From Actinomycetota bacterium (GTDB taxonomy: Bacteria > Actinomycetota > Actinomycetes > Streptosporangiales > Streptosporangiaceae), in contig PLRW01000247.1 in assembly GCA_003164955.1 (NCBI GenBank), forward strand, positions 1 to 62,746: 62,746 nt of DNA. Reading direction: 5' to 3'. Below are positions 16,120 to 27,250 of the stretch, in pieces. Below the pieces are notes generated by a model. The model was not told the origin of the DNA. It did no database searches and saw nothing but the letters and a program-made list of their open reading frames with translations. Each line of letters opens with the position of its first letter. Within the stretch, counting starts at the first letter, position 1. The translations under genes were made by a program, and so were the position numbers.

Positions 16120-18723
16120 ATGAACAATCAGGGCCCTGATCGACGCCGCCGCGGCAACGCCCCGGACCGGTCGTCCCGTCGTGGTCAGCCGAATGGGAAC
16201 ACCGGTGCCCCGCCGTGGGAGACCGGCGACCACCCGGACGCCGCGGCATGGCCCGGCGCTGCGGACTATCAGAACCCGGCCGCGCGCCAGGACCCCACCC
16301 TGTTCCAGAACGGCGCCTATCCGGACCCCGGCGCGTACCAGGACCCTGGCCAGTACCAGGACCCCGGCGGATATCAGGATCCCGGCGGGTACCAGGATCC
16401 CGGCGGGTACCAGGACCCTGGCCAGTACCAGGACCCCGGCGGGTATCAGGATCCCGGCGGGTATCAGGATCCCGGCGGGTACCAGGATCCCGGCCAGTAC
16501 CAGGACCCCGGCGGGTACCAGGATCCCGGCAGGTATCAGGATCCCGGCCAGTACCAGGATCCCGGCCAGTACCAGAACCCCGGCGGATATGAGGATCCCG
16601 GCACATACCGGGGCTCGGGCGCTTACGCGGATGGCGCCGGTCAGCGCGACGGCGCCTACCAGGGAGGCGGGTATCCCGACGGCGGCGCGTTCGGGAGCGG
16701 TCCGTCCTACCCGGACGGCACCGATCGCCAGCGCGGCGGTTACTCCGAACCCGCCGCCCCTTTCCCCGGCTCGGGGTACCCGGAACCCGGATATCGGAAC
16801 GCCGGTTACCCGGGACGCCAGTCTCCCGGGCGGGAGTCCCCCGGCCCCCAGTCCCCCCGGCCCTACCAGGATCCGGCCGCCTTCGCCGGCGCCGGGCGCT
16901 CCCCGTCCGGGTATGCCGGCTCGGCCGGGTACCCCGAGCCGGCCGTCTTCCCGGAGCAGGCCCACTTCCCCGACCACCCCTCCTTCCCGGAGCAGGCCGT
17001 CTTCCCGGAGCAGGCTCCGGCCCGGCAGGCTTACCCGGCCGCCGATGAGCACCCGAGCCTGCCCGGCGTGAAGCTGGCCGACCTCGCCACGGCGGACCCC
17101 ACGGCCTACCAGGGACTCGAGCGCTACCTGAACGGACCGGGCGCCGGGACCGACGGCACGGGAGTCTGGCGACGGCGCGGCCGCGGATTCCTGGCCGGCA
17201 TCATGACCGGGCTGCTGGCCGGCGCCGTGGCGATCGGCGTCGCCATCCTCGCGGCGGCCTTCGTGCGCGCGCAGGCCTCGCCGGTGATCGCGGTCGGCGA
17301 CGCCCTGCTCGGCCACGCTTCCGCCGCGGTGGTCGGCAAAAGCGACAAGCTCCTCCTGCTGGCGGGCATCTACGCGGTGATCGCGGTCCTCGCGATGGCC
17401 ATCGGGCTGCTCGCCCGGCGCCGGCTGGCCGGCGGCGTGGCCGGCATGGCCGCGCTCGGCGCCCTCGGCGCCTTCGTGGCCCTCACCCGGCCGGAGAGCC
17501 ACGCCACCGATGTGATCCCCTCCCTCATCGGTGGCGTGGCCGGCGTCGCGGCCCTGGTCCTGCTCGTACGGGCCGGGAGCCCGCAGGTCATCCTGGCGGC
17601 CGCAGCGCAGCGGGCCCGCGGCGGTTACCGCGGCGGGGCCGAGCCGGAAGTGGTCGGCACCAACCGCCGCAATTTCCTGCTGGCCGGCGCCACGGCAGCC
17701 GGGGCGGCGGTCGTGGCCGGCGTGGCCGGGAAGGTCCTCGGTAAGCAGGCCGTCAGCACCGGCGGCTCCAGCACCCCGGTCCCGGTGGCCGGCCCGCTGC
17801 AGAAGGCACCCCCGCTGCAGCCCGGGGCCGAGCTCACCGTGCCGGGGATATCGCCCTTCTACACGCCGAACGCCAGCTTCTACCGCGTCGACACCGCCCT
17901 CGTCGTCCCGCAGCTCACCACGGCCAACTGGCAGCTGCGGATCCACGGCATGGTGGACAAGCCGATCTCGATCAACTACGACGACCTGTTGGCGCGGCAG
18001 CAGATCCAGCGGGACATCACGATCATCTGCGTCTCGGAGTCGGTCGGCGGCAGCTACACCGGGAACGCCCGCTGGCAGGGCACCCTGCTCGCCCCCCTGC
18101 TCCGCGAGGCCGGAGTCCACCCCGGCGCGGCCCAGATCGTCATGCGCGACACGCAGGGCATGGCCATCGGTGTCTCCACCCAGGCCGTGATGGATGGCCG
18201 GGACGCGATGCTGGCCGTCGAAATGAACGGCGAAACGCTGCCGCCCGAGCACGGCTTCCCGGTCCGGGTCGTCGTCCCCGGCCTGTACGGGTATGTCTCG
18301 GCGACCAAGTGGGTCGTCGACATGGAACTGACCACCTACGCCGCCTACAACGCCTACTGGGTCAAGCGCGGCTGGTCCGAGCAGGCCGAGGTGAAGACCG
18401 AATCCCGGATCGACACCCCGAAGCCCGGCAAGGCCCTCACCGCGGGCCCCGTCGTCATAGGGGGCGTCGCGTGGGCCCAGCGCAAAGGCGTCGCGCGCGT
18501 CGAGGTCGGCGTGGACGGCGTGTGGAACGAGGCCACCCTGGCCACGCAGGACACGATCGACACCTGGCGCCAGTACTACTACCGCTGGGACGCCACCCCG
18601 GGCACGCACACGCTCCAGGTCCGGGCGACCGACCAGACCGGCTACACGCAGACCGCGGTCGTACATCCGACGCTGCCCAACGGCGCCACCGGGTACCACA
18701 CCGTCCAGGTCACCGTGACCTGA
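16120..18723 (+). CDS. Membrane-anchored sulfite-oxidase-family molybdopterin oxidoreductase with repeat-rich N-terminus
   Basis: This 867-residue protein has three parts. Residues 1-340 are hydrophilic, with 16 tandem hexapeptides of the type YQDPGG (66-161) and more Pro/Gly/Tyr-rich sequence. Four transmembrane helices follow (about 356-380, 409-430, 432-450, 466-486). A twin-arginine-like motif NRRNFLLAG (515-523) then leads into a hydrophobic stretch. The outer domain (about 560-867) is a sulfite-oxidase-type molybdopterin domain with the Mo-ligating cysteine C637 in IICVSESVGG and GNARWQGTLL, plus a C-terminal Ig-like dimerisation domain. ATG 16120 is preferred over ATG 16090 because GGAAG precedes it. 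Substrate unknown; no cytochrome partner is adjacent. Confidence 0.85.
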   Translation: MNNQGPDRRRRGNAPDRSSRRGQPNGNTGAPPWETGDHPDAAAWPGAADYQNPAARQDPTLFQNGAYPDPGAYQDPGQYQDPGGYQDPGGYQDPGGYQDPGQYQDPGGYQDPGGYQDPGGYQDPGQYQDPGGYQDPGRYQDPGQYQDPGQYQNPGGYEDPGTYRGSGAYADGAGQRDGAYQGGGYPDGGAFGSGPSYPDGTDRQRGGYSEPAAPFPGSGYPEPGYRNAGYPGRQSPGRESPGPQSPRPYQDPAAFAGAGRSPSGYAGSAGYPEPAVFPEQAHFPDHPSFPEQAVFPEQAPARQAYPAADEHPSLPGVKLADLATADPTAYQGLERYLNGPGAGTDGTGVWRRRGRGFLAGIMTGLLAGAVAIGVAILAAAFVRAQASPVIAVGDALLGHASAAVVGKSDKLLLLAGIYAVIAVLAMAIGLLARRRLAGGVAGMAALGALGAFVALTRPESHATDVIPSLIGGVAGVAALVLLVRAGSPQVILAAAAQRARGGYRGGAEPEVVGTNRRNFLLAGATAAGAAVVAGVAGKVLGKQAVSTGGSSTPVPVAGPLQKAPPLQPGAELTVPGISPFYTPNASFYRVDTALVVPQLTTANWQLRIHGMVDKPISINYDDLLARQQIQRDITIICVSESVGGSYTGNARWQGTLLAPLLREAGVHPGAAQIVMRDTQGMAIGVSTQAVMDGRDAMLAVEMNGETLPPEHGFPVRVVVPGLYGYVSATKWVVDMELTTYAAYNAYWVKRGWSEQAEVKTESRIDTPKPGKALTAGPVVIGGVAWAQRKGVARVEVGVDGVWNEATLATQDTIDTWRQYYYRWDATPGTHTLQVRATDQTGYTQTAVVHPTLPNGATGYHTVQVTVT
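16315..16602 (+). repeat. Coding minisatellite: sixteen 18-bp units
   Basis: Sixteen 18-base units encode x-Y-Q-D-P-G, where x is Gly, Gln, Arg or Ala. Thirteen units are exact in the YQDPG part and three are variants (YPDPG, YQNPG, YEDPG). The units are nearly identical at DNA level (GGGTACCAGGATCCCGGC type), which implies recent expansion and likely length variation between strains. Confidence 0.9.
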
Positions 18724-18835
18724 GCGGCCGGTGTGGCGTGTGAGGCCAGTGTGGTCGGTAGGGTGGACGAGGCTGACGTGGAGATTGAGACCGCCAGGGC
18801 GCATGAGGTTAAGGCAAGAACTGGGTGGACAGCCG

Positions 18836-18907
18836 CGGGCTGACGGCGGTCAGGCGGACGAGCTACGCGGCGGAGCGGCCCCGGCGGGCTGACGGCGGTC
18901 AGGCGGA
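18836..18907. repeat. Duplicated 3' end of coxE (locus A)
   Basis: A 23-base sequence beginning CGGGCTGACGGCGGTCAGG occurs at 18836-18858 and again at 18885-18907, 49 bases apart. The second copy contains the stop codon of coxE (18899-18901). The outer copy therefore duplicates the gene end. The rest of 18724-18898 shows nothing else. Confidence 0.6.
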
Positions 18908-20200
18908 GGCGGCGAGCGCCGTGATCAGGTCATCGATCGCGTTCAGGCTGTGCGCGCTGACCACCGCGTCGCAGTACGGCCAGGCCGCCGCCATGCCACT
19001 GACCTCGGGCCGGTAGCGCGGGCTCTTGGTGCGCGGATTGGCCCAGACGATCCGGTACGCCACCCGGGACAGCCGGGCCATCTGCCGCCCGAGCTGGGCC
19101 GCGTCGCCGGTTTCCCAGCCGTCGGAGATGATCAGGACGACGGCCCCGCGGGCCAGGCCCGGGCAGCCGAACTCGTCGTTGAACTCCTTGAGGGACGCGC
19201 CGATACGCGTGCCGCCGGACCAGTCGGGGGCGGCCGCTCCGGCCCGGGCCAGCACCGTCTCCGGCCGGGCGGCGGCCAGTTCGGCGGTGATCCGGGTCAG
19301 CCGGGTCGCGAACGTGAACACCTCGGCCCGGGCCCGGCCGGTCGCCCCACGGCCGGGAGCCCGGCGGCCGGCCTGGCCCTGGCTGGCGCAGTACAGGAGC
19401 TGGAGCATGGCCCGGGCGTACGGCTCCATCGAACCGGAAATGTCGCACAGCACCACCAGCCGCCGGGGCCGCAGGCGCGGGGCGCGGCGGGCTAGTTGCA
19501 CCGGTTCGCCCGCCGTGCGGCGCGCCTGGCGCAGGGTCATCCGCAGGTCCGGCCGGCTGCCGGCCGCCGCCGGCCGGTACCGGCGGGTCCGGCGCGACGG
19601 GGTAGCCAGCGCGCGCTGCCGCATCAGCGCCTCGAGCTGCAGCAACTCCGCCGCGGACAGGTCGGCGAAATCGCGGTCGGCCAGCCGTTCGGCGTCCGAC
19701 GACAGCGTGCGCCACGGCATCTCGGCGTCCTGCGGATCCGGCTCGTCGCCAGGCCCGCCGGACCGCGCGTCGAGGGCAGCGCCCGCGCGGCCCGGGGGCG
19801 GGGCCGATGAGGTGGCCGAAGGCGGGCTGCCGTCCCGTGGACCGGGCTCCCCGACCGGGACGGCCGCGCTGACCGGGACGGACTGCTCCAGGCTGATGCC
19901 GAAGGCCGCGGCGAACAGCCGGTCGTAGATCTCGATCTGATCCGGGCCGGAGACCAGCGTGGCCAGCCCGCACGCGTACAGTTCCGCGCGGGTACGGGGG
20001 CGCATCAGCGTGACGGCGCGCGCGAAACGCTCACAGCGACCCGGGTCCACCGGGACGCCCGCGTCGTGCAACTGGGCCCCGAACCGGGCCGTGACCGCGG
20101 CGACGTCGCTGGCCGGCCGGTCCCCCGCCGCGGCGACGGCCCCGCCGCCCGCGGGGAAGTCCCCCGCCGGGAAGTCCCCCGCCGGAAAATGGTCAGTCAC
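18899..20200 (-). CDS. coxE: CoxE-like von Willebrand factor A protein, CO dehydrogenase locus A
   Basis: This 433-residue cytoplasmic protein is the VWA partner of the MoxR-type ATPase CoxD; in the known Oligotropha system CoxD-CoxE build the copper-sulfur part of the Mo-Cu active site. The VWA domain lies at about 245-425 with the metal-ion site DISGSM (253-258) and the downstream DWSGGTRIG (the MIDAS Thr) and IISDGWETGD. The N-terminal 25 residues contain three FPAGD repeats. The GTG start lies 11 bases after the coxD stop. It is the last gene of coxM-S-L-D-E on the minus strand. Confidence 0.9.
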   Translation of the reverse strand: MTDHFPAGDFPAGDFPAGGGAVAAAGDRPASDVAAVTARFGAQLHDAGVPVDPGRCERFARAVTLMRPRTRAELYACGLATLVSGPDQIEIYDRLFAAAFGISLEQSVPVSAAVPVGEPGPRDGSPPSATSSAPPPGRAGAALDARSGGPGDEPDPQDAEMPWRTLSSDAERLADRDFADLSAAELLQLEALMRQRALATPSRRTRRYRPAAAGSRPDLRMTLRQARRTAGEPVQLARRAPRLRPRRLVVLCDISGSMEPYARAMLQLLYCASQGQAGRRAPGRGATGRARAEVFTFATRLTRITAELAAARPETVLARAGAAAPDWSGGTRIGASLKEFNDEFGCPGLARGAVVLIISDGWETGDAAQLGRQMARLSRVAYRIVWANPRTKSPRYRPEVSGMAAAWPYCDAVVSAHSLNAIDDLITALAASA

Positions 20201-20211
20201 GGAACACGAGC

Positions 20212-21117
20212 TCAGTCGTTCGGCACGACGAGCGTGGCCAGGCCGACCCGGTGGACCGCCTCTTCGTCTTCGGAGTACTTCAGCACGGTGCTGAGCGTCC
20301 GCTCGGCGGAGGCCGGGGACAGCTCGCTGTCCCCGAACACGCCCAGCGCGGTGGCCCAGTTGACGGCCTCGGCGATCCCCGGCGGCTTGTTCAGGTCGAG
20401 GTCACGCAGCCGGCGTACCGACTCGGCGACCTGCCCGGCGAGGCGGCCGGAGGCGCCCGGCACGCGGCGCCGGATGATGGCCGCGACCCGGTCCGGGCCC
20501 GGGTACCCGATCCAGTGGTACAGGCAGCGGCGCTTGAGCGCGTCGTGCAGGTCCCGGGTCCGGTTCGACGTCAGGATGACCACCGGCGGCACCGTGGCCC
20601 GGCGGGTGCCCAGCTCGGGAATGGTGACGGCCGACTCCGCGAGCAGCTCGAACAGGAACGCCTCGAACTCGTCGTCGGCGCGGTCGATCTCGTCGATGAG
20701 CAGCACCGCGGGCAGCGGCCCCGGGTGATCCAGGGCCGCGAGCAGCGGACGGGCCAGCAGGTAATCGTCCGTGAAAAGGTCGGACTCGCGCAACGCCTCA
20801 CCGGTGGTCTCGGCGAGGCGGATCGCGAGCAGTTGCCGCGGGTAGTTCCACTCGTACAGCGCCTCGGCGGCGGCGATCCCCTCGTAGCACTGCAGCCGGA
20901 CCAGCGTGGTGCCTATCCCGGTGGCCAGCGCCTTGGCGGCCTCCGTCTTGCCGACCCCGGGCTCGCCCTCCAGCAGGATCGGCTGGCCCATTCGCACCGC
21001 CAGGAACAGCGCGGTCGCCAGCGCATCCCCGGCCAGGTACCCCGTGCCGTCCAGGGCGGCGGCCAATGCAGCCGCATCGGGGAAACGCCCCTGAAGATCT
21101 TCCGCTGCCGCGCTCAT
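20212..21117 (-). CDS. coxD: CoxD-like MoxR-family AAA+ ATPase, locus A
   Basis: This 301-residue AAA+ ATPase is expected to act as an unfoldase or chaperone, with CoxE, in maturation of the CO dehydrogenase active site. Walker A is GEPGVGKTE (51-59) and Walker B is AVLLIDEID (137-145); LTSNRTRDLHDALKRRC holds sensor 1 and the arginine finger. A start at ATG 21117 fits family length; further upstream codons lack similarity. There are 110 bases between the coxL stop and this start, containing no other gene, so it is probably still in the coxMSL transcript. Confidence 0.9.
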   Translation of the reverse strand: MSAAAEDLQGRFPDAAALAAALDGTGYLAGDALATALFLAVRMGQPILLEGEPGVGKTEAAKALATGIGTTLVRLQCYEGIAAAEALYEWNYPRQLLAIRLAETTGEALRESDLFTDDYLLARPLLAALDHPGPLPAVLLIDEIDRADDEFEAFLFELLAESAVTIPELGTRRATVPPVVILTSNRTRDLHDALKRRCLYHWIGYPGPDRVAAIIRRRVPGASGRLAGQVAESVRRLRDLDLNKPPGIAEAVNWATALGVFGDSELSPASAERTLSTVLKYSEDEEAVHRVGLATLVVPND

Positions 21118-21227
21118 ACGCTGCGAGTCTATCGCCCGGCTAGACGGCGCACGCAGGCGATGCACCCGGCCATGTCCGTTCGGCTAAATCGGGATCTTCG
21201 CCCGCCGCGGCACGGTCACGGTATGGC

Positions 21228-23614
<2,387 letters not shown>

Positions 23615-23618
<4 letters not shown>

Positions 23619-24121
23619 ACCGTCACCTCATGGGCGCCCGATCCATCCGGCCCCGCCGCGCCGCGGGAATGAGCGGCGGCCCAGCGGACGGAGCGGACGA
23701 TGTTCTCGTAGCCGGTGCAGCGGCAGATCTGGCCGGAGATGGCCTCCCTGATCTCCGCGTCGGCCGGATCCGGGATGCGGTCCAGCAGCCAGCGCGCGGT
23801 CATCATCATGCCCGGCGTGCAGAACCCGCACTGCAGGCCGTGGCAGGCGATGAAGCCCTGCTGGACCACGTCCAGTTCGCCGTCGCGTTCCAGCCCCTCG
23901 ACCGTGCGGATGTCGCGGCCGCCGGCCATGGCCGCCAGCGCGGTGCACGACTTGAGCGGCGCGCCGTCCAGCCAGATCACGCACGCACCGCAGTTGGAGG
24001 TGTCGCAGCCCCAGTGGCTGCCGGTGAGCTCCAGCTCGTCGCGGAGAAAGTGGATGAGGAGCATGCGCGGCTCCACGTCCCGGGTGTATTCGGCCCCGTT
24101 GACCGTCATCGTTATCTCCAC
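23615..24121 (-). CDS. coxS: CO dehydrogenase small iron-sulfur subunit, locus A
   Basis: This 168-residue subunit carries two [2Fe-2S] clusters that pass electrons from the Mo-Cu site to the FAD subunit. The plant-type cluster cysteines are C39, C44, C47 and C59 (GCDTSNCGAC ... C) and the second cluster uses C98, C101, C133 and C135 (CGFC ... CRC). GTG 24121 was chosen because AGGAGG lies six bases upstream and the residues EITMTVNG align with VTIRVNG of the second copy; an ATG at 24109 is the alternative. The start lies just inside the end of coxM, and the stop overlaps the start of coxL, so all three are tightly coupled. Confidence 0.93.
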
Positions 24122-24122
24122 C

Positions 24123-25010
24123 TCATGCCTCCTGACCGCAAGCCCGGGCGGCGGCCCGGCGCAGCGCCCGCGTGGTGAGCTCGCCGGTGAGATGCCGCTT
24201 GTAGTCGGCCGGCCCACGCTGGTCGGCAGACGGGGTGCAGTGCTCCGCGGCGATCTGCCCGGCCCGCGCGAACATCTCGTCGCTGACCGGCTGGCCGCGC
24301 AGGAAGTCCTCGGCTTCCTCCGCCACGAAGTGACCCGCTCCCACCGCGGCCAGCCCGATTCCTGCCTCGGACACGGTGGGGGTCCCGGACGCCGGGTCCA
24401 GCCAGATGACGGCGCCGGCGGCCGCGACGGACCAGTCACCGACGCGCCGCGCGACCTTCTCGTACGCGCTCCCGCCGCCCGGCCTGATCGGGACGCGCAG
24501 CTCGGTCAGCAGCTCATCGGGGGCCACGACGGTCTCGTACGGGCCGAGGTGGAACTCACGGACCGGCACGGCACGGGCGCCGTCACGGCCCTGGATCACG
24601 GCCGTGGCCCGGATCGCACCGAAGACCGCCGACAGGTCCTCGGACGGGTCGGCCTGGCAGAGCGAGCCGCCGATCGTCCCCCAGTTCCGCACGATGGGGT
24701 CCGCGATGACCCGTTCCGCGTCGTGCAGGACCGGGAAGTGCTCGCCGGCCAGGGCGGAGTCCAGGAGCTGAGCGTGCCGGACCAGGGCACCGATCCGCAG
24801 CTCGTCACCTTCCATGGCGATCCGGGACAGCCCGCTGATCCCGTTGATGTCGATCAGCGTCTCCGGCTGAGCCAGCCTCAGCTTCATCATCGGGATCAGG
24901 CTGTGCCCGCCCGCGAGCACCCGGGATTCCGGGCCGAACCGGGCGAGCAGTTCGAGCGCGTGTTCCACGCTCGTCGCCCTCTCGTACTCCACGTGCGACG
25001 GAACCTGCAT
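24123..25010 (-). CDS. coxM: CO dehydrogenase medium FAD-binding subunit, locus A
   Basis: This 295-residue flavoprotein takes electrons from CoxS and passes them to the quinone pool. It shows the FAD-binding motifs AGGHSLIP (33-40) and TIGGSL (112-117) of the canonical CoxM family. ATG 25010 follows AGGAGG by five bases. It is the first gene of the coxM-S-L-D-E order that is also seen in Oligotropha. The promoter region is shared with the divergent LysR gene and holds the TAAGC-N4-GCTTA dyad 33 bases upstream. Confidence 0.93.
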   Translation of the reverse strand: MQVPSHVEYERATSVEHALELLARFGPESRVLAGGHSLIPMMKLRLAQPETLIDINGISGLSRIAMEGDELRIGALVRHAQLLDSALAGEHFPVLHDAERVIADPIVRNWGTIGGSLCQADPSEDLSAVFGAIRATAVIQGRDGARAVPVREFHLGPYETVVAPDELLTELRVPIRPGGGSAYEKVARRVGDWSVAAAGAVIWLDPASGTPTVSEAGIGLAAVGAGHFVAEEAEDFLRGQPVSDEMFARAGQIAAEHCTPSADQRGPADYKRHLTGELTTRALRRAAARACGQEA

Positions 25011-25042
25011 CGATCCTCCTGCGGCGGGCGGCATTCCCACGA

Positions 25043-25056
25043 TAAGCAATGGCTTA
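25043..25056. promoter_or_regulatory. LysR-type dyad TAAGC-AATG-GCTTA between coxM (A) and the LysR gene
   Basis: A perfect five-base inverted repeat with a four-base spacer lies in the 65 bases between the divergent coxM and LysR starts, the classical position of a LysR-regulator box. Read towards coxM it is TTAAGC-CATT-GCTTAT-CG. The same dyad recurs at 28475-28488 and in weaker form at 39182-39195. Confidence 0.7.
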
Positions 25057-25075
25057 AAAATCCTGGCTAATCCCG

Positions 25076-26038
25076 GTGAACAGGAAGATCATCGGCTTTG
25101 TGACGCTCACCCAGCTCAGCGCGTTCGTGATGGTGGCCCGGCTCGGCTCGGTCAAAGACGCCGCCAAGATGCTGAACGTGAGCGAACCCGCCGTGTCCCA
25201 GGCGCTGACCGCGCTCCGACAGCACCTCGGTGACCAGCTCATTATGCGTAACGGGGCCTCGATGACCCTGACGACCGCCGGGGTGAAACTGCTGCCGGTC
25301 GCCTCGCAGATGGTGGCGCTGGGCGCGGAGGCGCAGGCGGCGGTCCGGTCCGGGCAGGGCCTGCCGGAGCAGTTGCGCCTGGTCACGACCAGCCCGATCG
25401 CGGAGTTCGTGGCCGGCTCGCTGACCGACGCGTTCTCCCGGCGGTTCGCGCAGCCGGTGGAGGCTTCGGCCGGGGTGGCCGCCGAGGGCGAGATGGCCGT
25501 GCTGGTGGTCAACCGTCTCGCGGACATGGCTCTCGGGCCGCTGCTGACCGACAAGGAACTGGTCAGCGAGCCCGTCTTCCGGTACCAGATGGTGGCGGTG
25601 GCGTCTCCGCACGACTCGCTCAAGGGCAGCGCGTCCGGCTGGCCGTGGCTGGTCGACCCGTCGGGCATCGATCCATCCAGCGACGTCAGCCGGCTGCTGA
25701 CCCGGCTGGGCGTGGGGGAGAAACGCATCCGGGTCTTCCCCAACGCCACGGCCGCGTGGGCCGCGGCGGCCAGCGGCGCGGGCGTGGCCCCCGGCGTCGC
25801 GCACCTGCTCCAGCCACAGGTCCGCCGGGGTGAGCTGCGGGTCGTCGAGACACCGGCGACGCCGATGGAGGCCACCTGGTACGCCACCACGCTGCAGCGC
25901 GAGCGGCGGCCCACCATCGCCGGGTCGCTGCGGCACTTCCTGAGCACACCAGAGGCCATGAAGCTGATGCGGTCCCCCGCCGGCGGCGTCCCCCCATCAA
26001 AGTTCCGCCCCCCCGTCTACGTCACGATCTGGAGCTAA
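25076..26038 (+). CDS. LysR-family transcriptional regulator of the CO dehydrogenase genes
   Basis: This 320-residue regulator has an N-terminal winged helix-turn-helix (about 8-65; FVMVARLGSVKDAAKMLNVSEPAVSQAL) and a substrate-binding effector domain (about 92-300). It is transcribed away from coxM (A), with both starts 65 bases apart, as LysR regulators usually are from their targets. GTG 25076 gives the normal start just before the helix-turn-helix; no strong ribosome site precedes it. Position and shared dyads suggest that it controls both cox loci. The effector is unknown; a simple gas ligand would be unusual for this family. Confidence 0.88.
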   Translation: MNRKIIGFVTLTQLSAFVMVARLGSVKDAAKMLNVSEPAVSQALTALRQHLGDQLIMRNGASMTLTTAGVKLLPVASQMVALGAEAQAAVRSGQGLPEQLRLVTTSPIAEFVAGSLTDAFSRRFAQPVEASAGVAAEGEMAVLVVNRLADMALGPLLTDKELVSEPVFRYQMVAVASPHDSLKGSASGWPWLVDPSGIDPSSDVSRLLTRLGVGEKRIRVFPNATAAWAAAASGAGVAPGVAHLLQPQVRRGELRVVETPATPMEATWYATTLQRERRPTIAGSLRHFLSTPEAMKLMRSPAGGVPPSKFRPPVYVTIWS

Positions 26039-26057
26039 GGGAGGTTACGGTGCTGGC

Positions 26058-26077
26058 CCGGGGGGACGCCCCCCCGG
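26058..26077 (+). terminator. Hairpin after the LysR gene
   Basis: CCGGGGGG (26058-26065) and CCCCCCGG (26070-26077) form a perfect stem with loop ACGC, 20 bases after the stop. A nearly identical hairpin closes the window at 62728-62746. Confidence 0.7.
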
Positions 26078-26549
26078 AACCCCCGCATGCGCTCCGCGCC
26101 CCGCTGCGGTACATCGCCGACACAGCGGCCGCTCGCTGGGCACAAGGCCACCTTGCCATAGCCCAGCCGATCGGCAGCCACCAGAAGGCGCCCCCGGGGA
26201 TCAACCGGAGGGTGCCTTCCGCGTTCCGGGAGAGTGATGCCGGACAGGCGCCTAAGCCGAACATACGAATGAACAATGCAGGCATGAGTGGAAGTGCCCC
26301 GCGAGTGGGGCTGGGGCCCCCGTGCGGATACTGTGCGGCCACCCGGAGGACAACGGCCTGCATCCTGTGAGGCCGGGGCCTGGCGGCGGTGGATCGATGT
26401 CGGGCTGCGGGGCCACACCCGGGAGAGGGCACCGGAACTGGGTTGGGTGGGTCGGCTAGAGGACCGGAACGGGTAGGGACCATCGGGCCCCTACCCAGCG
26501 GGCAGGCCCGCGCGTACCGTGGCCGTCAACACTAGCTAGGGGGTCCCAA
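26078..26549. other. 470-bp intergenic region with two further hairpins
   Basis: No credible gene is seen. An imperfect hairpin occupies 26185-26220 (GAAGGCGCCCCCGG against CCGGAGGGTGCCTTC). A perfect eight-pair stem GGGTAGGG / CCCTACCC lies at 26471-26478 and 26489-26496, about 55 bases before the next start, where it could affect transcription or translation of the secreted-protein gene. The remainder shows no repeats. Confidence 0.45.
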
Positions 26550-27131
26550 ATGAGACACAAGTTAACCTACCTCACGCTGACCACGTTAGCCGCGACCGGG
26601 CTGACGCTCGGGACGGCGTCCGTAGCCCCGGCGGCCACGTCCTCTCACCTGGCACCGCATAGCGTATGCAAGCCGAATGGGCAAGGGTGCACCAAGGGCG
26701 GCACCTACCGTGACCCAAATGCGCTGATCAATGCCAACGCGCAAGGGCTGCAAGTGAGAATCACCTGGACATCGACGTCCGTGCGGCCGTACTCCTCCGG
26801 GGTCCCGCTCTACTGGACAGTCGGCGTGACCTACCACAACTACGGCTCGCAGACCAACGAATGGGTCTGTAGTACCGGTGGCTGGCAGAACGCCAACAAC
26901 GTCCGGGAATACATGCGGGGCGGCAGCGGCGATGACGGCTACGTCGCGTCCTCTTCGACGACCTGCAGCCAGAACCCTAACAAGACGTGGGAGCTGGCGC
27001 CCGGCGGCAGCTTCACGGTCGACGCAACGTTCCACAACGTGCCGTGGCCCGGCAGCACTGTATCCATCCTCTGGGGGCAGCCCGGAACGCCGGGCGGCCA
27101 GTCCGCCTACATCAACCCGTTCATCCGTTAG
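26550..27131 (+). CDS. Small secreted protein of unknown function
   Basis: This 193-residue protein begins with a signal peptide (MRHKLTYLTLTTLAATGLTL ... VAPAA, cleavage near residue 29). The mature part has about four cysteines (C40, C47 and a pair near 108 and 139), many Gly, Ser, Asn, Thr and Trp residues, and beta-rich patterning, typical of secreted carbohydrate-binding or stress proteins. I recognise no family. The ATG follows AGGGGGT. Its codon use is less GC-biased than that of its neighbours, which may indicate later acquisition. It lies alone between hairpins. Confidence 0.75.
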   Translation: MRHKLTYLTLTTLAATGLTLGTASVAPAATSSHLAPHSVCKPNGQGCTKGGTYRDPNALINANAQGLQVRITWTSTSVRPYSSGVPLYWTVGVTYHNYGSQTNEWVCSTGGWQNANNVREYMRGGSGDDGYVASSSTTCSQNPNKTWELAPGGSFTVDATFHNVPWPGSTVSILWGQPGTPGGQSAYINPFIR

Positions 27132-27189
27132 GGGCCTGCTAGCGTCGGGCACGTCAGCTCATCTGCCCTCGCAGGTTAAGGTCCGGGTG

Positions 27190-27214
27190 GCCCGGGGGAA
27201 TCGCACCCCCGGGC
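27190..27214 (+). terminator. Hairpin after the small secreted protein gene
   Basis: GCCCGGGGG (27190-27198) and CCCCCGGGC (27206-27214) are perfect nine-base arms with a seven-base loop, located between convergent genes. Confidence 0.7.
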
Positions 27215-27250
27215 TCCCACAGAGTGAAGTCGAAGGCCGATGCATCCCTG

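Noticed and set aside
16315..16602. CRISPR-like repeat array
   Set aside because: The units are contiguous without spacers, are exactly in the reading frame and encode a hexapeptide; it is a coding minisatellite.
16102..18804. 900-residue minus-strand open frame opposite the molybdopterin oxidoreductase
   Set aside because: Its Ile/Leu/Ala/Gly repeats are the mirror of the YQDPG codons on the other strand. The plus strand has the conserved motifs.
27181..27250. tRNA-like 3' end near the deaminase gene
   Set aside because: The GC-rich hairpin fits a terminator; no anticodon or D/T arms could be assembled around it.
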